Below, piece by piece: positions 17,291-27,326 of a stretch of DNA of 64,000 nucleotides. Numbering within the stretch: the first letter of the stretch is position 1; each line of letters begins with the position of its first letter. The translations under genes and the position numbers were made by a program. The notes beneath the pieces were generated by a model. That model had not been told where the DNA came from and made no database searches. It was given only the letters and a program-made list of their open reading frames with translations. The DNA comes from Rhizobium ecuadorense. GTDB taxonomy: Bacteria > Pseudomonadota > Alphaproteobacteria > Rhizobiales > Rhizobiaceae. The DNA is taken from positions 62,001 through 126,000 of the forward strand of contig NZ_LFIO01000020.1 of the NCBI RefSeq assembly GCF_001187535.1. The letters are read 5' to 3'.

Positions 17291-17612
17291 GGAAAGCAGC
17301 TCACGAAAAAGGGTCGAACGATGTCGGTGCAGTTTCTCGGCTATGACGTCAACGCTGATTCCAACCGTACGCCAGCGCGCGATCTTGCGGCGTTCATCCA
17401 GATTAATCTGGGATTAGGTGCGCTTCATGTCTCATTCCTTGCAAGGGTAAACGTTGCTATCTATTGCAAGTCGCACTTTATCCTCGAACCCACCCCGGCT
17501 ACATGTTGTCGTCACATAGCTAATGGAACTAGCTGTGTTTAGGACGTGATTTCGATCCCCAGCGCCATGGTGATCTTCGGCTGGCGATAGACAAATAATT
17601 GATTCCGGAGCG

Positions 17613-18629
17613 CTAAAGCCGTAGCAGGACCTTGGTTGCCCGTCGCTCGTCCATTGCCCGATATCCTACCGCGACGTCGGCCAGTGGAACTTCCAGATCA
17701 AAAACTTTGCCGGGATTGATGGTACGCTTCAGCACCAAATCAATGAGATCTGGCAAAAACCGACGGACAGGTGCTGGCCCTCCCAGCAAATTTTTCTGCG
17801 CAAAAAAGAGAGTTTGTCCATCAAGCTGGACGCCATGCGGTACACCGACGAAGCCGATTGAACCGCCCGGTCGCGCAGAGCTGATCGCTTGCGTCATGGC
17901 CTCCTGTGTACCCACGCACTCCAATACGGAATCCGCGCCCACTCCACCAGTGAGTTCTCGAATGCGGGCTACCCCCTCGTCGCCGCGTTCGGAAACAATG
18001 TCCGTCGCACCGAATTCGAGCGCAAGATCCTGCCTGGTCTTGTGGCGGCTCATAGCAATGATGCGTTCCGCACCCATTAGCTTGGCGGCCAAGACGCCCA
18101 TCAACCCCACCGCGCCATCGCCTACGACGGCTACAACTGATCCGGGACCGACGCGAGCTGCATCTGCTGCGTACCATCCGGTACCGAGTACGTCGGATGT
18201 CGCCAGCAAGCTTGGAATAAGGTCGTCAGGAGGTACTTCGGCCGTGGCGACCAAGGTACCGTCGGCGAGGGGAACGCGCGCATATGGCGCCTGAGCTGCA
18301 GACATGAATTCGCGCTGCTCGCAGGACGATTGAAACCCGAATTGGCAGTGTGGGCAGGTGTTGTCCGAAATGCAGAAGGATCCGACCACAAACTGGCCAG
18401 GACGCAGTGTTCTGACGGCGCTCCCGACTTCAACCACTATGCCGCAATACTCGTGCCCCATATGCATCGGGCCTGAAACGTCTTGCAAGCCGCGATAGGG
18501 CCAAAGGTCTGAGCCGCAGATGCATGAGGCAGACAGCTTGATAATGGCATCGGTTGGAAGCTGAATTTTGGGTTCTGCTACCTCCTCACAACGAATTTCT
18601 CCGGGAGCGCGAAGCACGGTACCAAGCAT
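17613..18629 (-). CDS. zinc-dependent alcohol dehydrogenase (MDR family)
   Basis: The start is at ATG 18629 after GGAGGATATT, giving 338 residues. Catalytic zinc ligands are Cys in CICGSD (about residue 38) and His-Glu in GHEYCG. The structural zinc lobe has four cysteines in CISDNTCPHCQFGFQSSC, with slightly unusual spacing. NAD(P) binding is at VVGDGAVGLMGV. It oxidises an alcohol or polyol, substrate unknown. It is a lone minus-strand gene, and no partner shares its promoter. Confidence 0.88.
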   Translation of the reverse strand: MLGTVLRAPGEIRCEEVAEPKIQLPTDAIIKLSASCICGSDLWPYRGLQDVSGPMHMGHEYCGIVVEVGSAVRTLRPGQFVVGSFCISDNTCPHCQFGFQSSCEQREFMSAAQAPYARVPLADGTLVATAEVPPDDLIPSLLATSDVLGTGWYAADAARVGPGSVVAVVGDGAVGLMGVLAAKLMGAERIIAMSRHKTRQDLALEFGATDIVSERGDEGVARIRELTGGVGADSVLECVGTQEAMTQAISSARPGGSIGFVGVPHGVQLDGQTLFFAQKNLLGGPAPVRRFLPDLIDLVLKRTINPGKVFDLEVPLADVAVGYRAMDERRATKVLLRL

Positions 18630-19365
18630 AATATCCTCCTCCAGCTGCCATCGTGAGCCAAGCGGAAAGTTCCGCGACGCCATCACCGTGCAGCGCATTG
18701 TCACGCCATAAGCATTGAATCGGAACCATATCGTCCACTGCTATGGTTGATTAGAGCAAATGATTTCATCACAGTTATCGACTTGGCTCATGAATACAAT
18801 CATATCGACTGTCTTCAGTCAGGCCGACCTCAACGCGGCTGGATGTGCCAGGCCGTCAAACCGGCAGATAGGATGGCCGCGCTGTGGGGTCATACCTGCT
18901 GTTATCCCGCTTGCGGAGGCACCCCGAATGCGAACTGACTGCACGTACGGAGTTGGCGTTAAAGCCGACCCGCAGAATCATACAGTACCAACATTGGCGA
19001 TCTGGACGCCGGACAGGACCGTTGTAGGTGGCGATTTAACGTTGCGTCATCCTGCCATCCGCTAATAGCCCCAACGCGCCGCGGCTAGAAAGCCGAGCAA
19101 CCAGAAAAGCCGTAAAAGGGCTTCAAGATGACGTCGGGCAAGGGTTTGAGCAGTCGATTTGAAGAGGGGTATAACATCGAGTTTGCCGGCCTGTTCTGAG
19201 CGACTTCACCGAAAGATCGTGACATGCCATATGGATGGCAAAGCCATGGGCAGGCAGAGGGTGAGGCATTTCACGGCGGCTTCCGCGACGCTTAATTCTC
19301 TGAGGCGCGCTCAGGTGGTAGGCGAGCCTAAGTCGAAAAGTTGCTGATCGATTAAAGGAAATAAA
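18630..19365. other. intergenic region between divergent dehydrogenase genes
   Basis: About 735 bp, flanked by the start of the alcohol dehydrogenase (minus) and the tartrate/malate-type dehydrogenase (plus). Only short, unconvincing frames are present. The last bases give AAAGGAAATAAA before ATG 19366. No regulator gene or clear operator was recognised. Confidence 0.45.
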
Positions 19366-20409
19366 ATGAAGACCTATTCGATTGCTCTTATTCCCGGCGA
19401 CGGTATTGGTGTGGCGGTCACGGATGCTGCCTGGCAGGTGCTGGAGCTCGCAGCCCGGCGGGCGAAGTTCACGCTTAAGGCAACGACCTACCCTTGGTCT
19501 TGCAACTTTTACAGGGAAACCGGTGCGATGATGCCCGCCGGTGGAATTGAGACCCTTCGGGGCCACGACGCTATTTTGTTGGGGGCCGTCGGTTGGCCAG
19601 CAGAAGTGCCCGATTCCGTTTCGCTGCACGGGCTATTGCTGCCGATACGCAAGGCCTTCGTCCAATACGCCAATATTCGACCTCACCGGCTTCTGCCAGG
19701 CGTCGAGGGCCCCCTGAGGTCAGGCGGTTTCGATATTCTTTGTATCCGCGAAAATACTGAGGGGGAATATTCCGGTGCCGGCGGTCGTGTGCATGTAGGC
19801 ACTCAGGACGAAGTGGCTGTGGAGACATCGATTTTCACCCGAAAGGGTGTTGAACGCATTTTGCGTTTCGGCTTCCAACAGGCCCGCCTGCGCCGCAAAA
19901 AGCTGGCATCGGTGACAAAATCAAATGCGCAAAAATACTCGATGGTCTTTTGGGACGAGATTACCGAGAAGCTGGCGGCCGAATATCCCGATGTCGAGGT
20001 TAACAATTATCATATTGATGCCATGGCGGCGCGCATGGTTATGGCGCCTGAAAGTCTTGACGTCGTTGTTGCATCGAACCTCTTCGGCGACATTCTGACG
20101 GACCTTGGGGCCGCTATCCAGGGCGGCCTGGGGTATGCGGCATCTGCCAACATCAACCCCGATCATAGTTCGCCTTCCATGTTTGAACCGGTTCATGGTT
20201 CAGCGCCCGATATCGCTCATCTTGGGATCGCCAATCCTATCGCGGCTATTTGGTCGGCCGCAATGATGCTTGATCATCTGGGCGAAGCAACAGCTGCGGC
20301 TGAGATCATCGGCGCCATTGAGACGGCGACCTTACGCGGTATTGGCACCAAGCCAGGCAACGACAAGACGGATGAAATCACAGCTGCCGTACTTACGGCT
20401 CTTGCCTGA
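19366..20409 (+). CDS. tartrate/D-malate-type dehydrogenase (beta-decarboxylating)
   Basis: The protein has 347 residues of the isocitrate/isopropylmalate dehydrogenase superfamily. It starts ALIPGDGIGVAV; the substrate arginines lie in LLPIRKAFVQYANIRPHR; ENTEGEYSGAGGR follows; the catalytic Lys is in SVTKSNAQKYS; and metal Asp residues are in HIDAMAARMV and NLFGDILTDLGA. The IRKAFxQYANIRP pattern fits tartrate dehydrogenase/decarboxylase or D-malate dehydrogenase better than LeuB. The ribosome site is AAAGGAAATAAA. It is followed 18 bp later by a semialdehyde dehydrogenase and probably forms an operon with it. Confidence 0.85.
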   Translation: MKTYSIALIPGDGIGVAVTDAAWQVLELAARRAKFTLKATTYPWSCNFYRETGAMMPAGGIETLRGHDAILLGAVGWPAEVPDSVSLHGLLLPIRKAFVQYANIRPHRLLPGVEGPLRSGGFDILCIRENTEGEYSGAGGRVHVGTQDEVAVETSIFTRKGVERILRFGFQQARLRRKKLASVTKSNAQKYSMVFWDEITEKLAAEYPDVEVNNYHIDAMAARMVMAPESLDVVVASNLFGDILTDLGAAIQGGLGYAASANINPDHSSPSMFEPVHGSAPDIAHLGIANPIAAIWSAAMMLDHLGEATAAAEIIGAIETATLRGIGTKPGNDKTDEITAAVLTALA

Positions 20410-20427
20410 TTGAATAGGATTATCAAG

Positions 20428-21885
20428 ATGCAATCTCTCAAAGACCCAACTCTATTCCGGCAACAATGCCTGATTGACGGCGTGTGGTGTGATGCTGCGT
20501 CTGCTGCGTCTGTGCCGGTGACGAATCCGGCCACACAGGAAGTCATCGGCCATGTACCGGACATCAGTGGTGACGAAACGCGCCGGGCTATTGCGGCCGC
20601 GCAGACAGCCCTGGCGCGCTGGAAAGCAAAAACTCATGCGGAACGTGCCCTACTCCTGGAGGCTTGGCATCGCCTGATGCTCGAACACGAGCAGGATCTC
20701 GCGATGATGCTTACAATCGAGCAGGGAAAGCCTTTGGCGGAAGCACGTGGCGAGATCCGCTACGGCGCTTCCTTCGTCAAGTGGTTCGCCGAAGAGGCAC
20801 GCCGGATCGGCGGAAACATGATCCCGTCCCCGACGCCGGGTAGCCGCATTATCGTCCTCAAAGAAGCGGTGGGCGTCTGTGCCATTATCACACCGTGGAA
20901 CTTTCCGAATGCCATGATCACACGCAAGGTTGCCCCCGCACTGGCCGCTGGCTGCACCGTGGTCGTCAAGCCCTCCGAATTCACCCCGTTTTCTGCTTTG
21001 GCGCTCGGCGTTCTGGCCGAACGTGCAGGCATCCCGGCAGGCGTGATCAACATCATCACGGGCATGCCGGCTGACATTGGCAAGGAACTGATGGCGAATG
21101 AAACCGTTCGCAAGATATCGTTTACCGGCTCCACGCGCGTTGGTTCTGTGCTGATGCGCGGCGCGTCAGACAGTATCAAGCGGTTGAGCCTTGAACTTGG
21201 CGGCAATGCGCCGTTTATCGTGTTTGATGATGCAGATCTCGATCTCGCCGTCGAAGGCGCGATCACGTCAAAGTTCCGCAATGGAGGCCAGACGTGTGTG
21301 TGTTCAAACCGCATTCTCGTCCAGGCAGGGGTCTATGACGAGTTTGCCGAGAAGCTCTGCGCACGGGTGTCTGTCATGAAGGTAGGTCCAGGCGCCGGCT
21401 CGCCTGTTGATATCGGACCGATGATCAATTCCGCAGCCATCGACAAGATCAACCGGCATCTTGAGGACGCACTTTCGAAGGGCGCTCGTATCCTGTCCGA
21501 TCGTCCTCCGATGCCTAAGGGCGCGCAGTTTGCCGTACCTATGGTCTTGGGAGGCGCTACGACAGATATGCTGCTGGCAAGTGAAGAGACCTTCGGGCCG
21601 GTGGCACCGCTGTTCCGTTTTGAGACGGAGGAGGAAGCAATCGCTATTGCCAATGCCACGCCTTTTGGCCTTGCCTCCTATTTCTATACCGAGAGCTTGA
21701 GGCGCTCCTGGCGTGTCGCCGAAGCGCTTGAGTTTGGTATGGTTGGTCTTAACACGGGCTCTGTCTCGACCGAAGTCGCGCCCTTTGGAGGAGTCAAGCA
21801 ATCTGGCTTAGGGCGCGAAGGGTCTCAAAGTGGTATCGACGAATATCTAGAAATGAAGAGTTTCCACATCGGCGGCCTCGGCTGA
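20428..21885 (+). CDS. NAD(P)-dependent succinate-semialdehyde dehydrogenase-like
   Basis: The protein has 485 residues from ATG 20428 (AGGATTATCAAG upstream); the frame is also open from a TTG at 20410. All aldehyde dehydrogenase motifs are present: ITPWNFPNAMITRK, VVKPSEFTPFSAL, FTGSTRVGS, LELGGNAPFIVFDDAD (catalytic Glu), NGGQTCVCSNR (nucleophile Cys) and EETFGPVAPLFRF. The signature WNFPxAMITRK is typical of GabD-type enzymes. It oxidises a C4-C5 semialdehyde to the acid, and is probably coupled to the preceding hydroxyacid dehydrogenase. Confidence 0.9.
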   Translation: MQSLKDPTLFRQQCLIDGVWCDAASAASVPVTNPATQEVIGHVPDISGDETRRAIAAAQTALARWKAKTHAERALLLEAWHRLMLEHEQDLAMMLTIEQGKPLAEARGEIRYGASFVKWFAEEARRIGGNMIPSPTPGSRIIVLKEAVGVCAIITPWNFPNAMITRKVAPALAAGCTVVVKPSEFTPFSALALGVLAERAGIPAGVINIITGMPADIGKELMANETVRKISFTGSTRVGSVLMRGASDSIKRLSLELGGNAPFIVFDDADLDLAVEGAITSKFRNGGQTCVCSNRILVQAGVYDEFAEKLCARVSVMKVGPGAGSPVDIGPMINSAAIDKINRHLEDALSKGARILSDRPPMPKGAQFAVPMVLGGATTDMLLASEETFGPVAPLFRFETEEEAIAIANATPFGLASYFYTESLRRSWRVAEALEFGMVGLNTGSVSTEVAPFGGVKQSGLGREGSQSGIDEYLEMKSFHIGGLG

Positions 21886-22127
21886 AGCGCAAGGGAAAGG
21901 ACGAGCCGTCCAAATTTGATGGCTGTGCGCTTTGCGCCCGCCATGGGGCTGCACGCATTCATGAGCAGGGCTCATTACAGCATGCCAATTTAATACGGTA
22001 ATCGGGATGCTAGTTTTGGGATACGTTAAGAGTAACGGACGCCATCCTACGCATCAGGAGAGATTACGATCAGACATCGCTTTCCAATTGCAGGCGTCCT
22101 CCGAGCGTTTGCCCGTGCTGATGACCA

Positions 22128-23510
22128 GTGAGTGTGATGGCCAATAAGCATTTATCTGCCAGTTTGCCGGACGCGACAGCAACCGCGCTCAGCCGGGCGG
22201 AACGCACGGGCTTCAAGATTGCTGTGATCGGTCGAACAGCGGCAGTCATGATGATCGCTGTCGCCTATCTTTTGAGTTTTTATTTTCCTATCAATATTGC
22301 GATCTTCGCGATAACGGGAACAATAGCTGTCGCTGGCCTCACCCCTCTGGCTGCCATCGGCACGCGGTTTGAAAAACCAGCGCGCTTTGCGCTGTTTGCA
22401 TTTGATGCTTCAGCAGTAACGATATTGCTGGCATTCGTGCCTTTGAGCAGTGGCGGAAATATTCCCCAGAACCTGGTTTTCCTCACAAGCTCGGTCCAGC
22501 ACTATTACCTGGTGGTTGCCGCGGCAATCTTGACGCTTTCTCCACCGCTGGTCCTGTGGACCGGAGCGTGGGCTGCTGGCGGCCTGCTCTTTGCAACATG
22601 GTGGATCATGTCTGGCATGGAGCATATTGTGAGCTACAATGACCTGCCAATCTCGCCGCCCAGAGACGTTTACATCCAGACGGTTCTGAATCCGAACTTT
22701 CTTGGCATCGCTTCCCGTGTGCAAGAGGCTTTGATCGTCTCTCTAGTGACCGCGATTGCCGCCTTGGCCGTATATCAGGCGCGGAAAGTCGTGCGGGACC
22801 AAGCCCAGGCCGAAGTGAGTGCGCGCCGCGTGCAAACATTGTTCGGGCGTTACGTCCCTGCCCCGGTTCTCCGAGAACTTATTGATGAGGGGCACCTTGC
22901 GCCTCAAACACGGCTGGCGACGCTGATGTTCGCGGACATCGAGGGTTTCACGAGCCTGTCGCAGGGAATGAAGCCGGCAAAGCTTGTTCAGATCCTCAAC
23001 GAGTTCTTCACAGCCATTACAGATATCGTCGATGGTAACGGCGGTGTCGTCATCAATTATATCGGTGATGCAGTTCTGATATCTTTCAACGCCCCGCTTC
23101 CGATCGATGGCCACGCTGACCGGGCGCTGAAGGCGTCTCAAGAAATTCTGACGATGTCAGAAAGCCGGGTATTCGATGGAAGGACTATACGTGTTCGCAT
23201 TGGTGTGGCGACGGGTTTCATCTCTGCCGGAACGGTTGGAACAGGTGAGCGCCAAACCTACACGGTCTACGGTGACGCCGTCAATTTGGCGCAGAGGCTC
23301 CAGGAGCTGAACAAGGAAATGCGGACAAATTGTCTTATCTGCGGAACTACCGTCACGAACGCGCGCGAGCATCAACCGCTCACAAGGTTGGGTGAGGTCA
23401 AGATCCGAAATCTTTCCGGGTTGATAGAGGTGTTTGCGCCGACTGCCGCCCCTTCCCCGGCGACAGTGGCAAGATTGAACGGGGCATCGACAAGCGGAGA
23501 TCATGTCTAG
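22128..23510 (+). CDS. membrane-bound class III adenylate/guanylate cyclase
   Basis: The protein has 460 residues from GTG 22128 (ATG 22137 also possible). The N-terminal 230 residues hold about six membrane helices (e.g. AAVMMIAVAYLLSFYFPI, LVVAAAILTLSPPLVLWT). The cyclase domain follows: FGRYVPAPVLRELIDEG linker, LMFADIEGFTSLS with the first metal Asp, VVINYIGDAVLISF with the second, RIGVATG and YTVYGDAVNLAQRLQE. Both metal residues and the transition-state Asn-Arg region are intact, so the enzyme should make cAMP (or cGMP). Rhizobia have many such cyclases. Confidence 0.88.
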   Translation: MSVMANKHLSASLPDATATALSRAERTGFKIAVIGRTAAVMMIAVAYLLSFYFPINIAIFAITGTIAVAGLTPLAAIGTRFEKPARFALFAFDASAVTILLAFVPLSSGGNIPQNLVFLTSSVQHYYLVVAAAILTLSPPLVLWTGAWAAGGLLFATWWIMSGMEHIVSYNDLPISPPRDVYIQTVLNPNFLGIASRVQEALIVSLVTAIAALAVYQARKVVRDQAQAEVSARRVQTLFGRYVPAPVLRELIDEGHLAPQTRLATLMFADIEGFTSLSQGMKPAKLVQILNEFFTAITDIVDGNGGVVINYIGDAVLISFNAPLPIDGHADRALKASQEILTMSESRVFDGRTIRVRIGVATGFISAGTVGTGERQTYTVYGDAVNLAQRLQELNKEMRTNCLICGTTVTNAREHQPLTRLGEVKIRNLSGLIEVFAPTAAPSPATVARLNGASTSGDHV

Positions 23511-23668
23511 CGGGCAGTTTGTTTACATTTACGGCGCGCCGGCCCCAATTACCCTCGGGGCTGCGGAACCCCGGAAGACGAAATGCGCGGAGTGTAGTCC
23601 ACTGCCGGGCCTGATGTAGGGTAATTCAGGTTCGACGCATTATCAGAATTCAATCTGCAGGAGCCTAA

Positions 23669-24541
23669 ATGACCGATATCGATGCAAAATTCTCTGGCCA
23701 GTTCCGCATCGGAGGCGAACTCCCGATTAACCGCCTTGGGTTCGGTGCGATGCGCATCACTGGACCTGGCGTCTGGGGCGAGCCCGAAAATCATCAGGAG
23801 GCCGTCGATGTGTTGCGACGCCTGCCCGAGCTTGGCGTGAACTTCATCGATACGGCGGACAGTTACGGTCCCTTTGTAAGCGAGGATCTTATTGCAGAGG
23901 CGCTTGCTCCGTATCAAGGATTGACAATCGCGACCAAGGGCGGCTTGGTGCGACCGGGCCTGACGGAGGGGCAATGGCCGCAGATTGGTGATCCCCATTA
24001 TCTCGGGCAAGCCGTTCGTATGAGCCTGCGGCGCCTCAAAGTAGAGCAGATCGACTTGTGGCAACTCCATCGTATTGACCCCAAGGTGCCGGCGATTGAG
24101 CAGTTCGAGGCCATTCGTTCGTTCATCGATCAGGGGTTCATACGCTTTGCCGGACTTAGCCAGGTATCGGTTGCTGAAATTGAGGCAGCGCGAAAGATCT
24201 TTCCGGTCGCAACGGTCCAAAACCGTTACAATCTTGTCGACAGGGCGGACGAAGACGTGCTGGACTATTGTGAAGCCAAAGGCATCGGATTCATTCCGTG
24301 GTTTCCGCTAGCGGCAGGCGAATTGGCTAAGCCTGGCGGGATGATAGACACCCTGGCGCAGGCGAAGAACGCGACGCCCGGGCAGATTGCACTGGCCTGG
24401 ATGCTCAAACGCAGCCCTGTCATGCTGCCTATCCCTGGCACCAGCCGCGTCGCTCATCTGGAGGAGAATGTGGCTGGCGCCGCAGTCACACTTTCAGACG
24501 ATGAGTTCCGCCAGCTTGATCAACTTTCCTTACCTTCATGA
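23669..24541 (+). CDS. aldo/keto reductase
   Basis: The protein has 290 residues forming a TIM-barrel oxidoreductase. The catalytic tetrad is visible: Asp and Tyr in [11 protein letters not shown], Lys in IATKGG and His in LWQLHRID. The NADPH end has [17 protein letters not shown]. The ribosome site GCAGGAG lies before the ATG. It stands alone, with a 9-bp-stem hairpin directly after its stop. Substrate unknown. Confidence 0.9.
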   Translation: MTDIDAKFSGQFRIGGELPINRLGFGAMRITGPGVWGEPENHQEAVDVLRRLPELGVNFIDTADSYGPFVSEDLIAEALAPYQGLTIATKGGLVRPGLTEGQWPQIGDPHYLGQAVRMSLRRLKVEQIDLWQLHRIDPKVPAIEQFEAIRSFIDQGFIRFAGLSQVSVAEIEAARKIFPVATVQNRYNLVDRADEDVLDYCEAKGIGFIPWFPLAAGELAKPGGMIDTLAQAKNATPGQIALAWMLKRSPVMLPIPGTSRVAHLEENVAGAAVTLSDDEFRQLDQLSLPS

Positions 24542-24548
24542 AGTTAGC

Positions 24549-24574
24549 AGCGGCAGCCCGCAAACGCTGCCGCT
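24549..24574 (+). terminator. hairpin after aldo/keto reductase
   Basis: AGCGGCAGC / GCTGCCGCT form a perfect 9-bp stem around an 8-base loop, starting 8 bp after the stop at 24541. It lacks a T-run, so it may be a weak terminator or an mRNA 3' stabiliser. Confidence 0.5.
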
Positions 24575-24655
24575 GAAATGCCACAGTGGATGCATGGCGC
24601 TATGCGTCCGATACCGCCAGCAGCCTCTTGCTATGGAAAGGTCAGTTGCCGTTGC

Positions 24656-24802
24656 TCAATGCGCATTCTCGGCTTCGAGGCACGTTTTAGCGATTTTTGC
24701 CGAAGACATTGCCGCCGGCCAACCGATATAGAAAGCCAGATGGGTGATGACTTCCGAAATCTCAGCCTGTGTCACGCCCATCATCTTCGCTCTTGCGAAG
24801 CG
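24656..24802 (-). pseudogene. carboxymuconolactone decarboxylase/AhpD-like C-terminal fragment
   Basis: On the minus strand the frame reads RFARAKMMGVTQAEISEVITHLAFYIGWPAAMSSAKIAK and ends CLEAENAH-stop, a good match to the C-terminal helix pair of the AhpD/CMD family. The N-terminal half with the catalytic Cys pair is absent. Confidence 0.6.
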
Positions 24803-24840
24803 TCGAGGAACTCAATCGTCATGGGAGCTGGCTTGGCGCC

Positions 24841-24975
24841 ATGGCTCAGTCAAACAATGATCAGGGTGCGGATCAGACGCCAAATGAGAGCGACCTGAAG
24901 ACAGCCGCTTATCTCGGCCAACGCGTTTCCGAGATCACGCTGCGCTTCTTGTCTGGGTCACCCGGGAGCAACTGA
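24841..24975 (+). pseudogene. flavodoxin/NAD(P)H reductase C-terminal fragment
   Basis: An ATG-initiated 44-codon frame reads AQSNNDQGADQTPNES then DLKTAAYLGQRVSEITLR, similar to the C-terminus of WrbA-like flavodoxin-fold reductases. Nothing of the flavin-binding N-terminus precedes it. Fragment identification is tentative. Confidence 0.4.
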
Positions 24976-24986
24976 ACATTATAACG

Positions 24987-25215
24987 GTGTCGGAGAAATT
25001 CGTCCTTCGAATTCCTGACGGCCTTGATCTGGCCGGCCGGTGCGTCCCCATTGCTATGCCCTGGTATTACCACCTGGTCGCCGCTCTATCGTTGGAACGT
25101 CGGCAAGGGAAGCAAGGTCGCCGTCATAGGCCTGGTTGTCCCGGTCACATGGCTCTGGAAGGGGTGACAGTTTTCGTCGAGACGGTGGAGGCAGGTAGCT
25201 TCTCGCGTGCCGCTG
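24987..25215 (+). pseudogene. fused scraps of a zinc alcohol dehydrogenase and a LysR regulator
   Basis: Near 25020-25140, in shifting frames, the sequence encodes [30 protein letters not shown], the mid-part of CAD-type zinc alcohol dehydrogenases. It then runs directly into [23 protein letters not shown], the start of a LysR-type HTH domain, which breaks off. The junction looks like an end point of recombination. Confidence 0.5.
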
Positions 25216-25859
25216 AAGCGTTCTGCTGCAGCGATTGCGGATCGCCAGCGGACGACGGCCAGTGCCGAGCAGCCCGCGCCTGGATCCCAGACGTCCACCG
25301 TGGTTGCTCAGGAAGTCTCCACATCTCAGACCCAAATCGTCGTCACCGAATAATAACGGACATGTTCTGAAAGGCCGCTGTTACCCCGGGCGGTCCTCCA
25401 TCTGCTGCCATTGCATTCCGGCCAGGCCGCTCGCTGCAGAGATACAAAATCCGACCGGTGCCCCTCAGGCGTCCTCTCCGACGATCAGATCTGGCTCTCG
25501 TTTTCGCCTCCGCGCACAAAAATATCGCTACCGGGACGGTGGCAGCAACTCACCGAACGAGCGAAGTTTCCGTGCCTGCCAAACCTGGATTGCTCTGGAC
25601 TGACCGCAATTTGCGCCGGCACATTGATGAGTATTCTTCATAATCGCATGCAGGATTGAGCACCTAGTTCGCTATTCGCTCGCCTCTTATATCCTCTTGA
25701 AGGGATCGCACAGTAGGCGCTCGGCGCAATGTTGGCTCGTGAGCGCTTGTGCCGAAGCAGCGTTGTCCGCAAAAGGCGTGCCCCGCAAACTAAGATTCGT
25801 CGACGTCCTCCCGTCGCCAATGCCGCCCAGCGGCACGAGAATAACAAGGACTCAGCCTG
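25216..25859. other. degenerate stretch before the MFS gene
   Basis: About 640 bp with no supported gene. Short frames occur on both strands without recognisable motifs. AAGGACTCAGCCTG precedes the MFS start at 25860. Confidence 0.4.
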
Positions 25860-27072
25860 ATGCTGTTGGAACTAACTTCGAGAAGCGGTTCAGATGTGGA
25901 CCGCTCTTCCTCCTGGGGTGGCGTGTTTGCCGTTTCGCTTGGTGCTTTTGCGCTCATCGCTTCGGAATTCATGCCAGTCAGCTTGCTGACGCCGATTGCA
26001 GCCGATCTCCAGATCACCGAAGGACAGGCGGGACAGGCGATCGCGGTATCGGGCGCTTTTGCCGTATTGACGAGCCTGTTTATCTCGGCAGTCGCGGGCG
26101 AGCTCGACCGAAAGCTGCTGTTGCTTTTGTTGACGGGCTTGATGATCATCTCGGGAACGGTCGTCGCCATCGCACCCAATTACGAGATCTTTATGATCGG
26201 GCGCGCGTTCATCGGTGTCTCTATCGGTGGATTTTGGTCGATGTCAGCTGCCACGGCAATTCGGCTCGTCCGTAGTGACCAGGTGCCCCGGGCCCTTGCG
26301 ATTCTCAACGGCGGAAATGCACTCGCGACCGTGATCGCCGCGCCACTGGGGAGTTTCCTCGGAGGGCTCATCGGCTGGCGGGGCGCATTCTTCTTCGTTG
26401 TCCCGGTCGCAGCCGTTGTGTTTGTCTGGCAGTGGATGAGCCTGCCGCCGATGAAACCGACATCCCTGACAAGCGCGGCGGGTGTTTTTAAGCTGCTGAA
26501 GCGTCCAGTCGTGGCCTTGGGCATGGCGGCTGCCAGCATCTTCTTTATGGGTCAATTTGCCCTGTTTACCTACGTGCGGCCGTTCCTCGAAGTTGTACAG
26601 CATGTCGATGTCCCCACGTTGTCGCTTCTGCTGCTCGTCATGGGCATTACGGGCTTCATCGGGACTCTTCTGATCGGCTCATTTGTGAAGGATGGTCTTT
26701 ATGGATCGCTTGTCGCCATCCCCGGTCTGATGGCGCTCATTGCCTTGGCACTCGTCCTGGCTGGTGGCAACCTGTCACTGACAGGTGTTCTTCTGGCACT
26801 CTGGGGTCTCTTTGCAACTGGCGCTCCTGTCGGTTGGTGGACCTGGATAGCGCGTACGATGCCGGATGAGGCCGAAGCCGGCGGCGGCCTCATGGTGGCC
26901 GTCGTTCAATTGGCAATCACCTCTGGCGCTGTCGTGGGGGGCATACTCTTCGATGCAAGCGGCTCAGGTGACTTTTGGCGTGAGCGCCGCCCTGCTGTTC
27001 ATTGCCGCTCTTCTCACGGTTCTTACAGCTCGCAGCAGTCGTGCCGCACTCGCTCTACTTCGCGGAAGCTAG
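25860..27072 (+). pseudogene. MFS efflux transporter (NepI/AraJ-like), frameshifted near C-terminus
   Basis: Twelve-helix major facilitator. Typical features are GAFALIASEFMPVSLLTPIAADL in helix 1, GELDRKLLLLLL between helices 2 and 3, GRAFIGVSIGGFWSMS in helix 4, and WTWIARTMPDEAEAGGGLMVAVVQLAI near the end, as in purine-nucleoside exporters. Around 26965 the frame breaks after FDASGS. The proper last helix (FGVSAALLFIAALLTVLTARSS) continues in the +1 frame to 27072, while the original frame runs on as unrelated residues to 27164. One base is missing, so the protein lacks its last helix unless this is a sequencing error. Confidence 0.8.
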
Positions 27073-27326
27073 CCTTATCGAGGAAGTTAGCTCACTCACT
27101 CATCCTGCATTTCGGCATGGTGTGCTGGCTTTGCCGCGAATATCTTTTGCGCTGTGAGCAATGATAAACGCGGTCGAAGGGTATAATGTCGGTGCAGCCG
27201 GCTGCGCACCGATTTCAGCCACGCCTAGATTGCGGGAAGGCAGATGATGACGGCGGCGGCGTTGTCGCTAGAGGAAGCCGTTGCTGTTAGGCAGGCCGCG
27301 GCATCGAGGCTATTCAGGGAGGGATT

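Noticed and set aside
17135..17542. 135-codon plus-strand frame after the IS30 remnant
   Set aside because: First half is antisense to IS30 sequence and the rest has no recognisable motif.
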